Part shown: positions 32,741 to 40,018 of the stretch, piece by piece
Numbering within the stretch: the stretch's first letter is position 1
Layout of the letters: each line of letters opens with the position of its first letter
Assembly: GCA_023379605.1 (NCBI GenBank)
Contig: JAMCQF010000161.1
Coordinates: 1-40,018, forward strand
Direction of reading: 5' to 3'
Origin: Actinomycetota bacterium
GTDB lineage: Bacteria > Actinomycetota > Acidimicrobiia > Acidimicrobiales > JAMCQF01
Length of the DNA: 40,018 nt
Notes under the pieces: model-generated
Database searches by the model: none
Seen by the model: the letters and a program-made list of their open reading frames with translations, nothing else
Told to the model about the DNA's origin: nothing
Made by a program: the position numbers and the translations under genes

Positions 32741-34081
32741 ATGCGCGAGATCCTCGAAGCCATTCAGGCAGGTGCGAGCGGTGAGGAGATATCCCAGCTC
32801 CCGATACCGCAGCACTACAGGGCTGCTTTCGTCCGTAAAGAAGAGGTGGGAATTTTCGAGGGGCTTGCCTCCCAGGAGAAAGACCCCCGTCTTTCTCTCC
32901 ATGTAGGAGAGGTCGCCACCCCTGAGCTCGCTCCTGATGAGGCCTACGTAGCGGTCATGGCTAGCGCCATAAACTTTAATACCGTCTGGTCAGCCATCTT
33001 CGAGCCGATCTCGACCTTTGCCTTCCTCGAGAGGCTGGGAAGGGAGAGGAAGTGGGGGGCACGTCACAATCTCCCTTACCACGTGGTCGGCTCTGACGCC
33101 TCGGGCGTCGTGGTCAGGGTGGGCTCTGCGGTGCGCAATTTCAAACCCGGAGATCGGGTTGTGGTGCACTGTAACTACGTCGATGACCAGGATCCCGATG
33201 GCCACGACGACTCGATGATGGCAGCCAACCAGCGGATTTGGGGATTCGAGTCCAACTTCGGGGGTCTGGCAGATCTGGCCTTGGTCAAGGCGAACCAGCT
33301 CATGCCCAAGCCAGCGCACCTGTCATGGGAGGAAGCTGCGTGCAACGCTCTCACCAACTCCACCTCATACCGCATGCTCGTATCTCGCAACGGTGCGCAG
33401 ATGAAGCAGGGCGACACAGTGTTCATATGGGGCGCTACAGGCGGCTTGGGAGGATACGCTGTCCAGTACGTGCTGAATGGGGGCGGGATCCCCGTAGGTG
33501 TGGTGAGCTCAGCGGCGAAGGTGAAGCTGCTCAAGGATCTAGGATGCGAAGCAGTCATAGATCGTTCCGAAGCTAGGTACCGGTTCTGGAAGGACGAGCG
33601 CACCCAAGACGAGTCGGAATGGCGCCGGCTGGGCAAGGACATCAGGTCTCTCGTTGGCCAGGATCCAGATATCGTCTTTGAGCATCCAGGGCGCCAGACC
33701 ATGGGAGCGAGCGTCTTTATAGCCAGGCGAGGCGGTACGATCGTCACCTGCGCTGCCACCACCGGTTATATGATCGAGTACGACAACCGCCATCTTTGGA
33801 TGAAGCTGAAGACCATAAAGTCCAGCCACTTCGCCAACTACAAAGAGGCTTGGGAGGCCAACCGGCTCGTGTGCCGAGGGGTCATCCAGCCAACGCTCTC
33901 GATGGTGTTCCCCCTGGAGAAGGTGGGGGAAGCTGCTTACCAGGTTCACCACAACCTCCATGAAGGAAAGATCGGCGTGCTTTGCCTGTCACCAGAGGAA
34001 GGGCTTGGGATAGATGACCCTCAGCTACGGGCAAAGGTTGGAGAAGACCGGATCACGCTTTTTAGAAGGCATCAGGGATGA
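32741..34081 (+). CDS. ccr: Crotonyl-CoA carboxylase/reductase
   Basis: NADPH-dependent reductive carboxylation of crotonyl-CoA to (2S)-ethylmalonyl-CoA, the key step of the ethylmalonyl-CoA pathway. The 446-residue MDR-family protein has the Rossmann motif GATGGLGGYA (about 231-240). The CO2-pocket residues known from the Kitasatospora enzyme (N81, F170, E171, H365) are matched here by N80 (AINFN), F169-E170 (IWGFESNFGG) and H363 (KSSHFANYKEA), so carboxylation rather than simple reduction is expected. The stop overlaps the ATG of the epimerase gene as ATGA, giving translational coupling. It is divergent from thiolase. Confidence 0.96.
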   Translation: MREILEAIQAGASGEEISQLPIPQHYRAAFVRKEEVGIFEGLASQEKDPRLSLHVGEVATPELAPDEAYVAVMASAINFNTVWSAIFEPISTFAFLERLGRERKWGARHNLPYHVVGSDASGVVVRVGSAVRNFKPGDRVVVHCNYVDDQDPDGHDDSMMAANQRIWGFESNFGGLADLALVKANQLMPKPAHLSWEEAACNALTNSTSYRMLVSRNGAQMKQGDTVFIWGATGGLGGYAVQYVLNGGGIPVGVVSSAAKVKLLKDLGCEAVIDRSEARYRFWKDERTQDESEWRRLGKDIRSLVGQDPDIVFEHPGRQTMGASVFIARRGGTIVTCAATTGYMIEYDNRHLWMKLKTIKSSHFANYKEAWEANRLVCRGVIQPTLSMVFPLEKVGEAAYQVHHNLHEGKIGVLCLSPEEGLGIDDPQLRAKVGEDRITLFRRHQG

Positions 34082-34506
34082 GCGCCCCCCTCCTGACAGA
34101 GATCGATCACATAGCCATAGCTGTCTTTGATCTGGACTCTGCCCTGGCGTGGTACAGCAGCGTGCTCGGTGCTGAGGTGGTTCATCGTGAGGTCGTAGAG
34201 AGTGACGGTGTGGAAGAGGCGCTCTTTCGAGTTGCCCAGTCCTATATCCAGCTGCTCACGCCTACAGGAGCGGGTTCACCAGTGAGGCGATTCCTGGAGC
34301 GCAAGGGGGAGGGGCTGCACCACGTTGGATATCGTGTGACTGACTGCGCAGAAGCTTTGGCGGCCTTCAAGGCAGCGGGGTGCAAGCTTATAGACGAGGT
34401 GCCAAGACCGGGGTCCAGAGGCACCACGGTGGGTTTTGTGCACCCTAAAGGTGCGTTTGGCACGCTCATTGAGCTGGTCGAAGAACCATCCCAAGCAGCC
34501 TTCTAG
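34078..34506 (+). CDS. Ethylmalonyl-CoA/methylmalonyl-CoA epimerase
   Basis: Vicinal-oxygen-chelate enzyme interconverting the 2S and 2R forms of ethylmalonyl- and methylmalonyl-CoA. The 142 residues hold two beta-alpha-beta-beta-beta modules with metal ligands at the expected places: His in IDHIAIAV, Gln in YIQLLTP, His in LHHVGYRV and Glu in TLIELVEE. It is coupled to ccr by a 4-nt overlap and precedes a carboxylase and mutase, which matches its dual role: ethylmalonyl-CoA made by Ccr must be epimerised before the mutase, and methylmalonyl-CoA made from propionyl-CoA likewise. Confidence 0.95.
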   Translation: MSAPLLTEIDHIAIAVFDLDSALAWYSSVLGAEVVHREVVESDGVEEALFRVAQSYIQLLTPTGAGSPVRRFLERKGEGLHHVGYRVTDCAEALAAFKAAGCKLIDEVPRPGSRGTTVGFVHPKGAFGTLIELVEEPSQAAF

Positions 34507-34542
34507 CCAGGCCGGGCACTCGGGAGATGGCCTGGTCTCTTG

Positions 34543-34971
34543 TCAGGTCGGGCTTCCGCTTACATGAGCCTTGCCCACTGCCACGCCAAAGAGCACCACG
34601 ATTGTGACAAGTATCGACAGCGAGCCAAGGATGATACCTGCGAGCGCCATCCCGTTACCGGTCTCCGCACCCTGTGACATGCGTATCCTGTTCCTGGCCA
34701 TCACACCTGTGATGACCGCAGGTATGCCAGCAAACACTCCGAAAAGGACGATCCCTATCCCGCACACCAATGACGCGATCGCTAGCCCGCTTCTCTTTGG
34801 GGGACCTCCCCATCCCCCTGGCTGCCAGTTTCCCTGCGGGAAACCGCCTGGGTGCTGCCCGTAAGACTGGTCGGGGGGTAGGTTCCAGTACGGGTTTGCC
34901 TCTGGGTAGGGTGGCGGCTTGTCCCACCCACCGGCTGGCCCTGAACCTGGATACTGTGACGGATCGCTCAT
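34543..34971 (-). CDS. Small DUF4190-type membrane protein
   Basis: 142-residue protein starting MSDPSQYPGSGP at ATG 34971, with GGAGGGAG 11 nt before. The longer ORF-track version to 35547 runs antisense through the pccB start and is not credible. The N-terminal 60 or so residues are Pro/Gly/Tyr/Gln-rich. Two transmembrane helices follow, LAIASLVCGIGIVLFGVFAGIPAVITGVMA and NGMALAGIILGSLSILVTIVVLFGVAV, separated by a short basic loop (RNRIRMSQG). This is the DUF4190 pattern common in actinobacteria. Its function is unknown. It is oriented against the metabolic genes on both sides and is probably unrelated to them. Confidence 0.85.
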   Translation of the reverse strand: MSDPSQYPGSGPAGGWDKPPPYPEANPYWNLPPDQSYGQHPGGFPQGNWQPGGWGGPPKRSGLAIASLVCGIGIVLFGVFAGIPAVITGVMARNRIRMSQGAETGNGMALAGIILGSLSILVTIVVLFGVAVGKAHVSGSPT

Positions 34972-35089
34972 GTCAATGAATGCTCCCTCCGGTGCCTTGG
35001 AGCAAACGAGCTGTCCAAGGTGCCGGGCTGTCTGCCGGCGCGTGCCGAAGCCACTTTTACCCCACCAGGTTAGCTTTGCCACCTTCGTC

Positions 35090-35171
35090 GTGGTAGGGCA
35101 GGCGGATGAATCAGGAGCATGGAGGGAGCCTCGAGGGCGAGCGAAGCGTCTTGTTGTGGTAGGGCAGGCGG
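35090..35171. repeat. Direct repeat pair, 16 bp, upstream of pccB
   Basis: GTGGTAGGGCAGGCGG occurs at 35090-35105 and again at 35156-35171, starts 66 bp apart (about six helical turns), in the 249-bp gap between the DUF4190 gene and pccB. Similarity extends a few bases upstream (TTCGTC/TTGTT). It could be a pair of regulator sites; no core promoter is clear. Confidence 0.6.
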
Positions 35172-35220
35172 TATGGACCGAGGGAAAGCCTTGGTAGCCT
35201 GAGCTTCCATGGAGCATCCT

Positions 35221-36765
35221 ATGAGAGAGCGCCTGGCCGATCTGCAGGCACGCAAGGACCAGGCTCTGCACGCTGGATCCGAGCGGGCGGTGCAGCGCCA
35301 GCATGCCAAGGGCAAGATGACAGCTCGCGAGCGGCTTGACTATCTCCTCGATGCAGGCTCTTTTCAAGAGTTGGACATGCTGGCCAGGCACAGGGCTCAT
35401 GGCATGGGGTTGGAGGGGAACAGGCCCTACACTGACGGGGTCGTCACTGGTTTTGGAACCGTAGATGGTAGGCGCGTATGCGTTTTCAGCCAGGATTTCA
35501 CTGTCTTTGGCGGTGCGCTGGGCGAGGTCTTTGCCGAGAAGATCCACAAGGTCATGGATCTAGCCTCCTCCATAGGGGTGCCGATGATCGGCATAAACGA
35601 TGGCGCAGGTGCCAGGATCCAAGAGGGCGTGGTCTCGCTTCATTCCTACGGGGGCATATTCCATCGCAATGTCCAGTCCTCAGGAGTGATCCCACAGCTC
35701 AGCATCATCATGGGTCCGTGTGCGGGCGGGGCCGTGTACAGCCCAGCCATGACGGATTTCATATTCATGGTGGCCGAGACCAGCCACATGTTCATCACTG
35801 GGCCGGACGTTGTAAAGACCGTCACGGGCGAAGAGGTGACCTTAGAAGAGCTCGGTGGTGCGATGAGCCACGCCACAAAGTCAGGTGTCGCAACTTTCGT
35901 ATCTCCTGACGAGAAAGCTTGTTTGGACTCGGTACGCTACCTGCTCAGCTTTTTGCCGGCCAATAATCTAGAGGAGCCTCCGAGCATAGTGCCCTCTGAC
36001 GATCCCGATAGGCTTGTGCCAGAGCTGAACGGGTTGGTGCCCACCAGCCCTAACCAGCCCTATGACATGAACCAGGTGATAGAGGCCGTGGTCGATGACG
36101 GGGAGTACTTTGAGTACCACGCGCATTGGGCAAGGAACATTACCTGCGGGTTTGCTCGCCTGAACGGCAAGGTGGTTGGCATCGTTGGTAACCAGCCATC
36201 AGTTCTGGCGGGGGTCTTGGATATCGACTCCTCAGAGAAAGGAGCCCGTTTTGTTCGTACATGCGATGCGTTTAATATCCCGATAGTCACCTTCGTAGAC
36301 GTTCCTGGATTCCTGCCCGGGACAGACCAGGAGTATGGCGGGATCATCCGTCACGGGTCCAAGCTGCTCTATGCCTACTGCGAGTCGACTGTACCTAGGG
36401 TACAGATCATCACGCGCAAAGCTTACGGAGGCGCTTACGTGGTTATGAACTCGAAGTCCATAGGAGCGGACCTGGCTTATGCCTGGCCTTCAGCAGAGCT
36501 GGCCGTCATGGGGCCCCAGGGGGCAGTCGAGATCGTCTATCGAAGAGAGCTCGCAGAAGCCGCCGACCCGGTGCAACGGCGGGCAGAGCTTGTTGAGGAG
36601 TACACAGAGCGCTATGCCAACCCCTATGTAGCTGCTGAGAGAGGATTTGTGGACGACGTGATAGACCCTGCCGAGACGCGGCGGATCCTAGTGCGGAGCT
36701 TGGCTCTTCTAGCCTCCAAGCAGGAAGATCTCCCCAAGCGCAAGCATGGCAACGTGCCGCTGTGA
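35221..36765 (+). CDS. pccB: Propionyl/acyl-CoA carboxylase carboxyltransferase (beta) subunit
   Basis: Transfers carboxyl from biotin to acyl-CoA, most likely propionyl-CoA giving methylmalonyl-CoA. The two crotonase-fold halves are clear: N half with [26 protein letters not shown] and [14 protein letters not shown] half with [34 protein letters not shown] and [13 protein letters not shown]. The end KRKHGNVPL is the usual PccB/AccD terminus. The ORF track begins at ATG 35209. ATG 35221 is preferred because GGAG lies 6 nt before it, leaving 514 residues. The stop overlaps the GTG of the epsilon-subunit gene (GTGA). The biotinylated alpha subunit is not in the window. Confidence 0.94.
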   Translation: MRERLADLQARKDQALHAGSERAVQRQHAKGKMTARERLDYLLDAGSFQELDMLARHRAHGMGLEGNRPYTDGVVTGFGTVDGRRVCVFSQDFTVFGGALGEVFAEKIHKVMDLASSIGVPMIGINDGAGARIQEGVVSLHSYGGIFHRNVQSSGVIPQLSIIMGPCAGGAVYSPAMTDFIFMVAETSHMFITGPDVVKTVTGEEVTLEELGGAMSHATKSGVATFVSPDEKACLDSVRYLLSFLPANNLEEPPSIVPSDDPDRLVPELNGLVPTSPNQPYDMNQVIEAVVDDGEYFEYHAHWARNITCGFARLNGKVVGIVGNQPSVLAGVLDIDSSEKGARFVRTCDAFNIPIVTFVDVPGFLPGTDQEYGGIIRHGSKLLYAYCESTVPRVQIITRKAYGGAYVVMNSKSIGADLAYAWPSAELAVMGPQGAVEIVYRRELAEAADPVQRRAELVEEYTERYANPYVAAERGFVDDVIDPAETRRILVRSLALLASKQEDLPKRKHGNVPL

Positions 36766-36998
36766 GCTCTGAGCGCCCGCCAGTCTCTGAGCGGCTTTAT
36801 AATGGGGAGCCCTCCAGGCTTGCAGAGGAGCTCGTCGTGGCACTCGTCGCCGCAGCAGAGGCTTGCTGGCCCCGGCCGGCACCGTGCGACCGTGAGGCTG
36901 AGGAGCCGGTTGACCACACGAAGTGGAGGTTCGCTGGACGGTGGTGGAACGCGCCATTGGTGCTCCGCCGCCAGCGCCCCTGGGCGGCGCCTCGTTGA
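36762..36998 (+). CDS. Acyl-CoA carboxylase epsilon subunit
   Basis: 78-residue protein that fits the small, basic epsilon subunit (AccE/PccE) which stimulates acyl-CoA carboxylases in Streptomyces and mycobacteria. The N-terminal segment [22 protein letters not shown] matches the family's xGxP..EELAAL helix, and the C-terminal [13 protein letters not shown] matches its W..A.R...P motif. GTG 36762 overlaps the pccB stop as GTGA, the usual coupling for this subunit. It converges on the mutase with a gap of 21 nt. The protein is short, so the call relies on position as much as on sequence. Confidence 0.75.
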   Translation: MSSERPPVSERLYNGEPSRLAEELVVALVAAAEACWPRPAPCDREAEEPVDHTKWRFAGRWWNAPLVLRRQRPWAAPR

Positions 36999-37019
36999 TG
37001 GTGACTTTGGCGAGAAGGC

Positions 37020-39014
37020 CTAGCTTGGAACGTGCTCGGCGTTTCGAGCATGCTCGGCAATGGTCACGATCTCATCCATGATGCGGCCCAACTGGTAGTC
37101 CTTCGGGGTGTAGACAGCGGCCACACCCTTTTTCATCAGGATCGCCGCGTCATCTTGGGGGATGATGCCGCCTACGATCACCGGTGCTTGGACTCCGGCA
37201 GCACGCAGCTTGTCGACGAGCTCGGGAACTATCTCCATGTGGCTTCCAGATAGGATCGAGATACCCACCACGTCTGGATCTTCATGAAGAGCTGCTGCTA
37301 CTATATCGTCTGGGGTGAGACGGATCCCTTGGTATATGACCTCCAACCCGGCGTCTCTGGCTGCCACAGCGATCTGCTCGGCACCGTTTGAGTGACCGTC
37401 GAGTCCTGGCTTGGCAACCAGAAGACGTGGAGGCCCGCCTTCCATGCCAGCTGCGCGCTTGCGAACCGAGGAGATGTCCTTTGGGCGCGGACCGGTGCTC
37501 GCTGATATCCCAGTTGGCGCCCTGTACTCGCCAAAGATCTCTCGTAGCACGCCCGCCCATTCCCCGGTGGTGCCACCAGCATGGGCCAAGGCGATGGTGG
37601 CGGGCATGATGTTTGTGCTTGGATCTGCGGCCGCCCTTGCCAGCTCTGAGATCGCTCTGTCCACACGATCCGGGTCCCTTTGGGCACGCCAGGCGACAAT
37701 GTCAGCTTTCAAAGCTTTCTCCACAGCGGGGTCCACCTTGAGGATGGTCTCGCCTCCCTCTGCATCCACAGCTAGTGGCGACGGCTCGGCTTGGGTGTAG
37801 CAGTTGACTCCCACCACCTTGAGCTCGCCGGACTCTATTCGCCGGACGCGCTCGGACTGGCTGGTAACCAGGCGCGCCTTCAGCTCGTCTATCGCGGCAA
37901 AAACCCCTCCCATCTGCTCCACCTCATCCAGCTCGTGCCAGGCCATCTCGGCCAGCTCGGCAGTCTTGGTCTGTATTACCCTGGAGCCTTCGAAGATGTC
38001 CTCGTACTCGAGCAGGTCGGTTTCGTAGGCGAGTATCTGCTGGATCCTAAGGGACCACTGCTGGTCCCATGGCCTGGGAAGGCCCATTGCCTCATTCCAT
38101 GCCGGTAGCTGTATAGCTCTGGCACGAGCGTCCCTGCTCAAAGTGACCCCCAGGGCCTCCAGTGTGATACGGGGAATGTTATTCTCTGGCTGGGACTCGG
38201 TAAGGCCGAGAGAGTTGACCTGGACCCCATAGCGGAAGCGACGCAGCTTTGGATCCGTGACACCATAGCGCTGTGCACAGATACGATCCCACAGAGAGGT
38301 AAATGCCCGCATCTTGCAGGTCTCTTCCACGAAGCGTATCCCAGCGTTCACGAAGAACGATATCCGTCCCACGACCTTTGGAAAGTCATCCGGGCTAACC
38401 TTTCCAGAGCTTCGCACGGCATCTAGAACCCCTATTGCGGTCGCTAGAGCGTAGGCCAGCTCCTGGGCGGGAGTGGCCCCGGCCTCCTGAAGATGATAGC
38501 TGCAGACATTTATGGGGTTCCATCTTGGAACGTGAGTGACGGTGTAGGCGACCATGTCGACGATGAGTCGCGCTGAATGAGCTGGGGGGAAGATGTAGGT
38601 TCCTCTAGAGAGATATTCCTTGACTATGTCGTTCTGTGTAGTGCCTGACAAGCTTGCTACGTTGACGCCTGTCTGCTCTGCGTGGGCAATGTAAAGCCCT
38701 AAGAGCCATGCCGCGGTCGCGTTTATGGTCATCGAGGTGTTCATCTCTGCCAAGGGGATGCCGTCCATGAGCTCTGCCATATGCCCCAGGTGGTAGACCG
38801 GGACCCCCACCTTGCCGACCTCACCGGCTGCTAGAGGAGAGTCGGGGTCGTAGCCGATCTGAGTGGGAAGGTCAAAGGCTATCGACAAGCCCGTCTGGCC
38901 CTTTGCCAGGTTGGCCCTGTAGAGCTCGTTGGAGGCTCTTGCTGTCGAGTGACCCGAATAAGTCCGCATCACCCACGGGCGGTCCAAAGGTGCGCTCACG
39001 CTCTTATTGTGCAC
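37020..39014 (-). CDS. ecm: Ethylmalonyl-CoA mutase (MeaA/Ecm)
   Basis: Adenosylcobalamin enzyme converting (2R)-ethylmalonyl-CoA to methylsuccinyl-CoA. Single chain of 664 residues: a TIM-barrel domain (about 10-500) and a C-terminal B12 domain with KPGLDGHSNGAEQI (D-x-H-x-x-G), SILSGSH and VIVGGIIPQDD. Features typical of Ecm rather than methylmalonyl-CoA mutase are RTYSGHSTARASNELYRANL, AFDLPTQIGYD, GEVGKVGVPVYHLGHM and LSGTTQNDIVKEYLSRGTYIFPP, plus the shorter length without the mutase N-terminal arm. It starts at GTG 39014; GTG 38999 is an alternative. It lies 52 nt downstream of the 3-hydroxybutyryl-CoA dehydrogenase in the same direction, probably one operon. Confidence 0.9.
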   Translation of the reverse strand: MHNKSVSAPLDRPWVMRTYSGHSTARASNELYRANLAKGQTGLSIAFDLPTQIGYDPDSPLAAGEVGKVGVPVYHLGHMAELMDGIPLAEMNTSMTINATAAWLLGLYIAHAEQTGVNVASLSGTTQNDIVKEYLSRGTYIFPPAHSARLIVDMVAYTVTHVPRWNPINVCSYHLQEAGATPAQELAYALATAIGVLDAVRSSGKVSPDDFPKVVGRISFFVNAGIRFVEETCKMRAFTSLWDRICAQRYGVTDPKLRRFRYGVQVNSLGLTESQPENNIPRITLEALGVTLSRDARARAIQLPAWNEAMGLPRPWDQQWSLRIQQILAYETDLLEYEDIFEGSRVIQTKTAELAEMAWHELDEVEQMGGVFAAIDELKARLVTSQSERVRRIESGELKVVGVNCYTQAEPSPLAVDAEGGETILKVDPAVEKALKADIVAWRAQRDPDRVDRAISELARAAADPSTNIMPATIALAHAGGTTGEWAGVLREIFGEYRAPTGISASTGPRPKDISSVRKRAAGMEGGPPRLLVAKPGLDGHSNGAEQIAVAARDAGLEVIYQGIRLTPDDIVAAALHEDPDVVGISILSGSHMEIVPELVDKLRAAGVQAPVIVGGIIPQDDAAILMKKGVAAVYTPKDYQLGRIMDEIVTIAEHARNAEHVPS

Positions 39015-39066
39015 CTTTCAGTTGGATCTGCATCGCCAGCCTCAAGGTTGGGCTGTCCCGGCCAGC

Positions 39067-39939
39067 TCAGCTCTTGCGGTAGTCATAAAAGCCCATTCCG
39101 GATTTCCTACCGAGCTTCTCTGCTGAGACCATGCGGCGCAGGAGTGGAACAGGAGCGTAGTTGGGGTCGCGGTACTCTGCATAGAGGGCGTCCAGGATAG
39201 CCAGAGAGGTGTCCAGGCCGACCAGGTCCAACAGAGCGAATGGACCCATGGGGAACCCGCACCCCCCCTTCATCGCAGCGTCTATATCCTCTTTGGAGGC
39301 GAGTCCCTGCTCGAGTAGGCGGACGGCGTTATTCAGGTAAGGGAAGAGCAGGGCGTTGACAACAAAGCCTGCCTGGTCCTTTACCTCCACTGGAGTCTTT
39401 CCACAGGCCTCGGCAAAGGCCTTAGCGGTGGCAATGGTCTCATCGCTTGCAGTAAGGGGGCGCACGATCTCTACCAGTGACATTACCGTGGCAGGGTTGA
39501 AGAAATGAACTCCGCAGACCTTCTCCGGGCGCCCTGTCTCCATCGCCATGTCGACGACAGGCAGCGTGGAAGTGTTCGTGGCCAAGATAGCTTTCGGCTG
39601 GCAGATCCGGTCCAACTCGGTGAAGAGGTGTCGCTTTACTGCGATGTCCTCCACCACCGACTCGATCACGAGGTCGACATCGGCAAGGAGCCCGAGATCT
39701 GAGGTCGCAGACACCCGTTCCAAGGCGGCGTCTCTCTCTTGTGGGGTTATGGAGCCCTTGTCAACGCGCTTGGCCAGTGACTTCTCCAGGGATGCCATCA
39801 TGGCATCCGCGCTGGACTGCGCCCGCGATCGCAGTACCACCCTGTGACCGGCAAGGGCAGCTGCTTCGGCGATGCCCGAGCCCATGATCCCAGAGCCAAC
39901 CACTCCAAGTGACGCGATCCGTGCAGGCTTGCTAGACAT
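39067..39939 (-). CDS. 3-hydroxybutyryl-CoA dehydrogenase
   Basis: NAD(P)-dependent interconversion of acetoacetyl-CoA and 3-hydroxybutyryl-CoA. The Rossmann loop GVVGSGIMGSGIAEAAALAG lies at the N-terminus. ESVVEDIAVKRHLF and ATNTSTLPV follow, then the catalytic His region GVHFFNPATVMSLVEIV, and the C-terminal helical dimer domain with DQAGFVVNALLFPYLN. The end KLGRKSGMGFYDY is typical. The ORF-track start at 39978 adds 13 unconserved residues. ATG 39939 (MSSKPARIASLGVVG) gives 290 residues, normal for the family. No ribosome site is present, but TAACAT stands 8 nt before the ATG. It precedes ecm by 52 nt. Confidence 0.94.
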   Translation of the reverse strand: MSSKPARIASLGVVGSGIMGSGIAEAAALAGHRVVLRSRAQSSADAMMASLEKSLAKRVDKGSITPQERDAALERVSATSDLGLLADVDLVIESVVEDIAVKRHLFTELDRICQPKAILATNTSTLPVVDMAMETGRPEKVCGVHFFNPATVMSLVEIVRPLTASDETIATAKAFAEACGKTPVEVKDQAGFVVNALLFPYLNNAVRLLEQGLASKEDIDAAMKGGCGFPMGPFALLDLVGLDTSLAILDALYAEYRDPNYAPVPLLRRMVSAEKLGRKSGMGFYDYRKS

Positions 39940-39947
39940 GGAGGCGT

Positions 39948-39953
39948 ATGTTA
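39948..39953 (-). promoter_or_regulatory. TANNNT box, candidate leaderless promoter of 3-hydroxybutyryl-CoA dehydrogenase
   Basis: TAACAT on the minus strand ends 8 nt before ATG 39939, which lacks a ribosome binding site. The remaining sequence to the right edge shows no gene. Confidence 0.3.
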
Positions 39954-40018
39954 GCCATTCCTTTTCTCTCCAGCACACCTGGTCTGCCAGCAGCGGCTAA
40001 AAGACGCCGGTCAACTCG

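Noticed and set aside
34543-35547. 334-aa version of the DUF4190 protein
   Set aside because: The extra N-terminal part runs antisense into pccB and has no family similarity; a good ribosome site precedes ATG 34971.
37020-39014. Methylmalonyl-CoA mutase large subunit
   Set aside because: The N-terminus (RTYSGHSTARASNELYR) and AFDLPTQIGYD fit ethylmalonyl-CoA mutase, the chain lacks the mutase N-terminal arm, and ccr is in the same cluster.

Overview
The window looks like chromosomal DNA of a moderately GC-rich actinobacterium, probably class Acidimicrobiia. This is an inference. It rests on a biotin-carboxylase epsilon subunit, a MarP-type membrane protease, a RegX3-like regulator, the crotonyl-CoA carboxylase/reductase plus ethylmalonyl-CoA mutase pair, many GTG/TTG starts, and several genes that lack a ribosome binding site but have a TANNNT box 6-8 nt before the start codon, as in actinobacterial leaderless mRNAs. 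I see no prophage, transposase, CRISPR array or plasmid gene.

Layout. (1) 1-3.9 kb: the 3' part of an acyl-CoA dehydrogenase, facing a coupled acyl-CoA ligase / luciferase-like monooxygenase operon. That operon's promoter carries an 18-bp palindrome over a consensus -35. (2) 4.1-7.9 kb: pyrE, a SAM methyltransferase, an FMN reductase and a secreted NlpC/P60 hydrolase. (3) 7.9-9.1 kb: a rhodanese/persulfide-dioxygenase fusion whose promoter holds a CsoR/CstR-type operator. (4) 9.2-16.05 kb: a branched-chain-amino-acid-type (Liv) ABC importer operon on the minus strand. A membrane-anchored binding protein is followed by an unrecognised anchored protein, then a 1290-residue protein joining both permeases and both ATPases (LivH-LivM-LivF-LivG) in one chain. 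(5) 16.4-22.8 kb: an L,D-transpeptidase, a SRAP protein, a two-domain acetyltransferase with a coding 30-bp tandem repeat, a coupled GH20 hexosaminidase-like enzyme, and a MarP-like protease. (6) 22.9-27.6 kb: a GH15 trehalase/glucoamylase-like enzyme, glucose dehydrogenase, a metallo-beta-lactamase-fold hydrolase, and a convergent orphan response regulator. (7) 27.6-31.3 kb: an information-processing island of tRNA-Ser(CGA), tadA, tRNA-Ser(GGA), SRP RNA, dnaX and recR. (8) 31.4-40 kb: acetyl-CoA assimilation and propionyl-CoA metabolism, with thiolase, ccr, epimerase, carboxylase beta and epsilon subunits, ethylmalonyl-CoA mutase and 3-hydroxybutyryl-CoA dehydrogenase, interrupted by a small DUF4190-type membrane protein.

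How the genes work together. Region 8 covers most of the entry half of the ethylmalonyl-CoA pathway: two acetyl-CoA to acetoacetyl-CoA, 3-hydroxybutyryl-CoA, (crotonase not in the window), crotonyl-CoA, ethylmalonyl-CoA and methylsuccinyl-CoA. It also holds the carboxylase and epimerase that handle propionyl-CoA. Region 6 could release glucose from trehalose or glucan and oxidise it. Regions 2 and 5 contain several envelope-remodelling enzymes. The most unusual item is the single-chain Liv transporter with its two anchored partner proteins.
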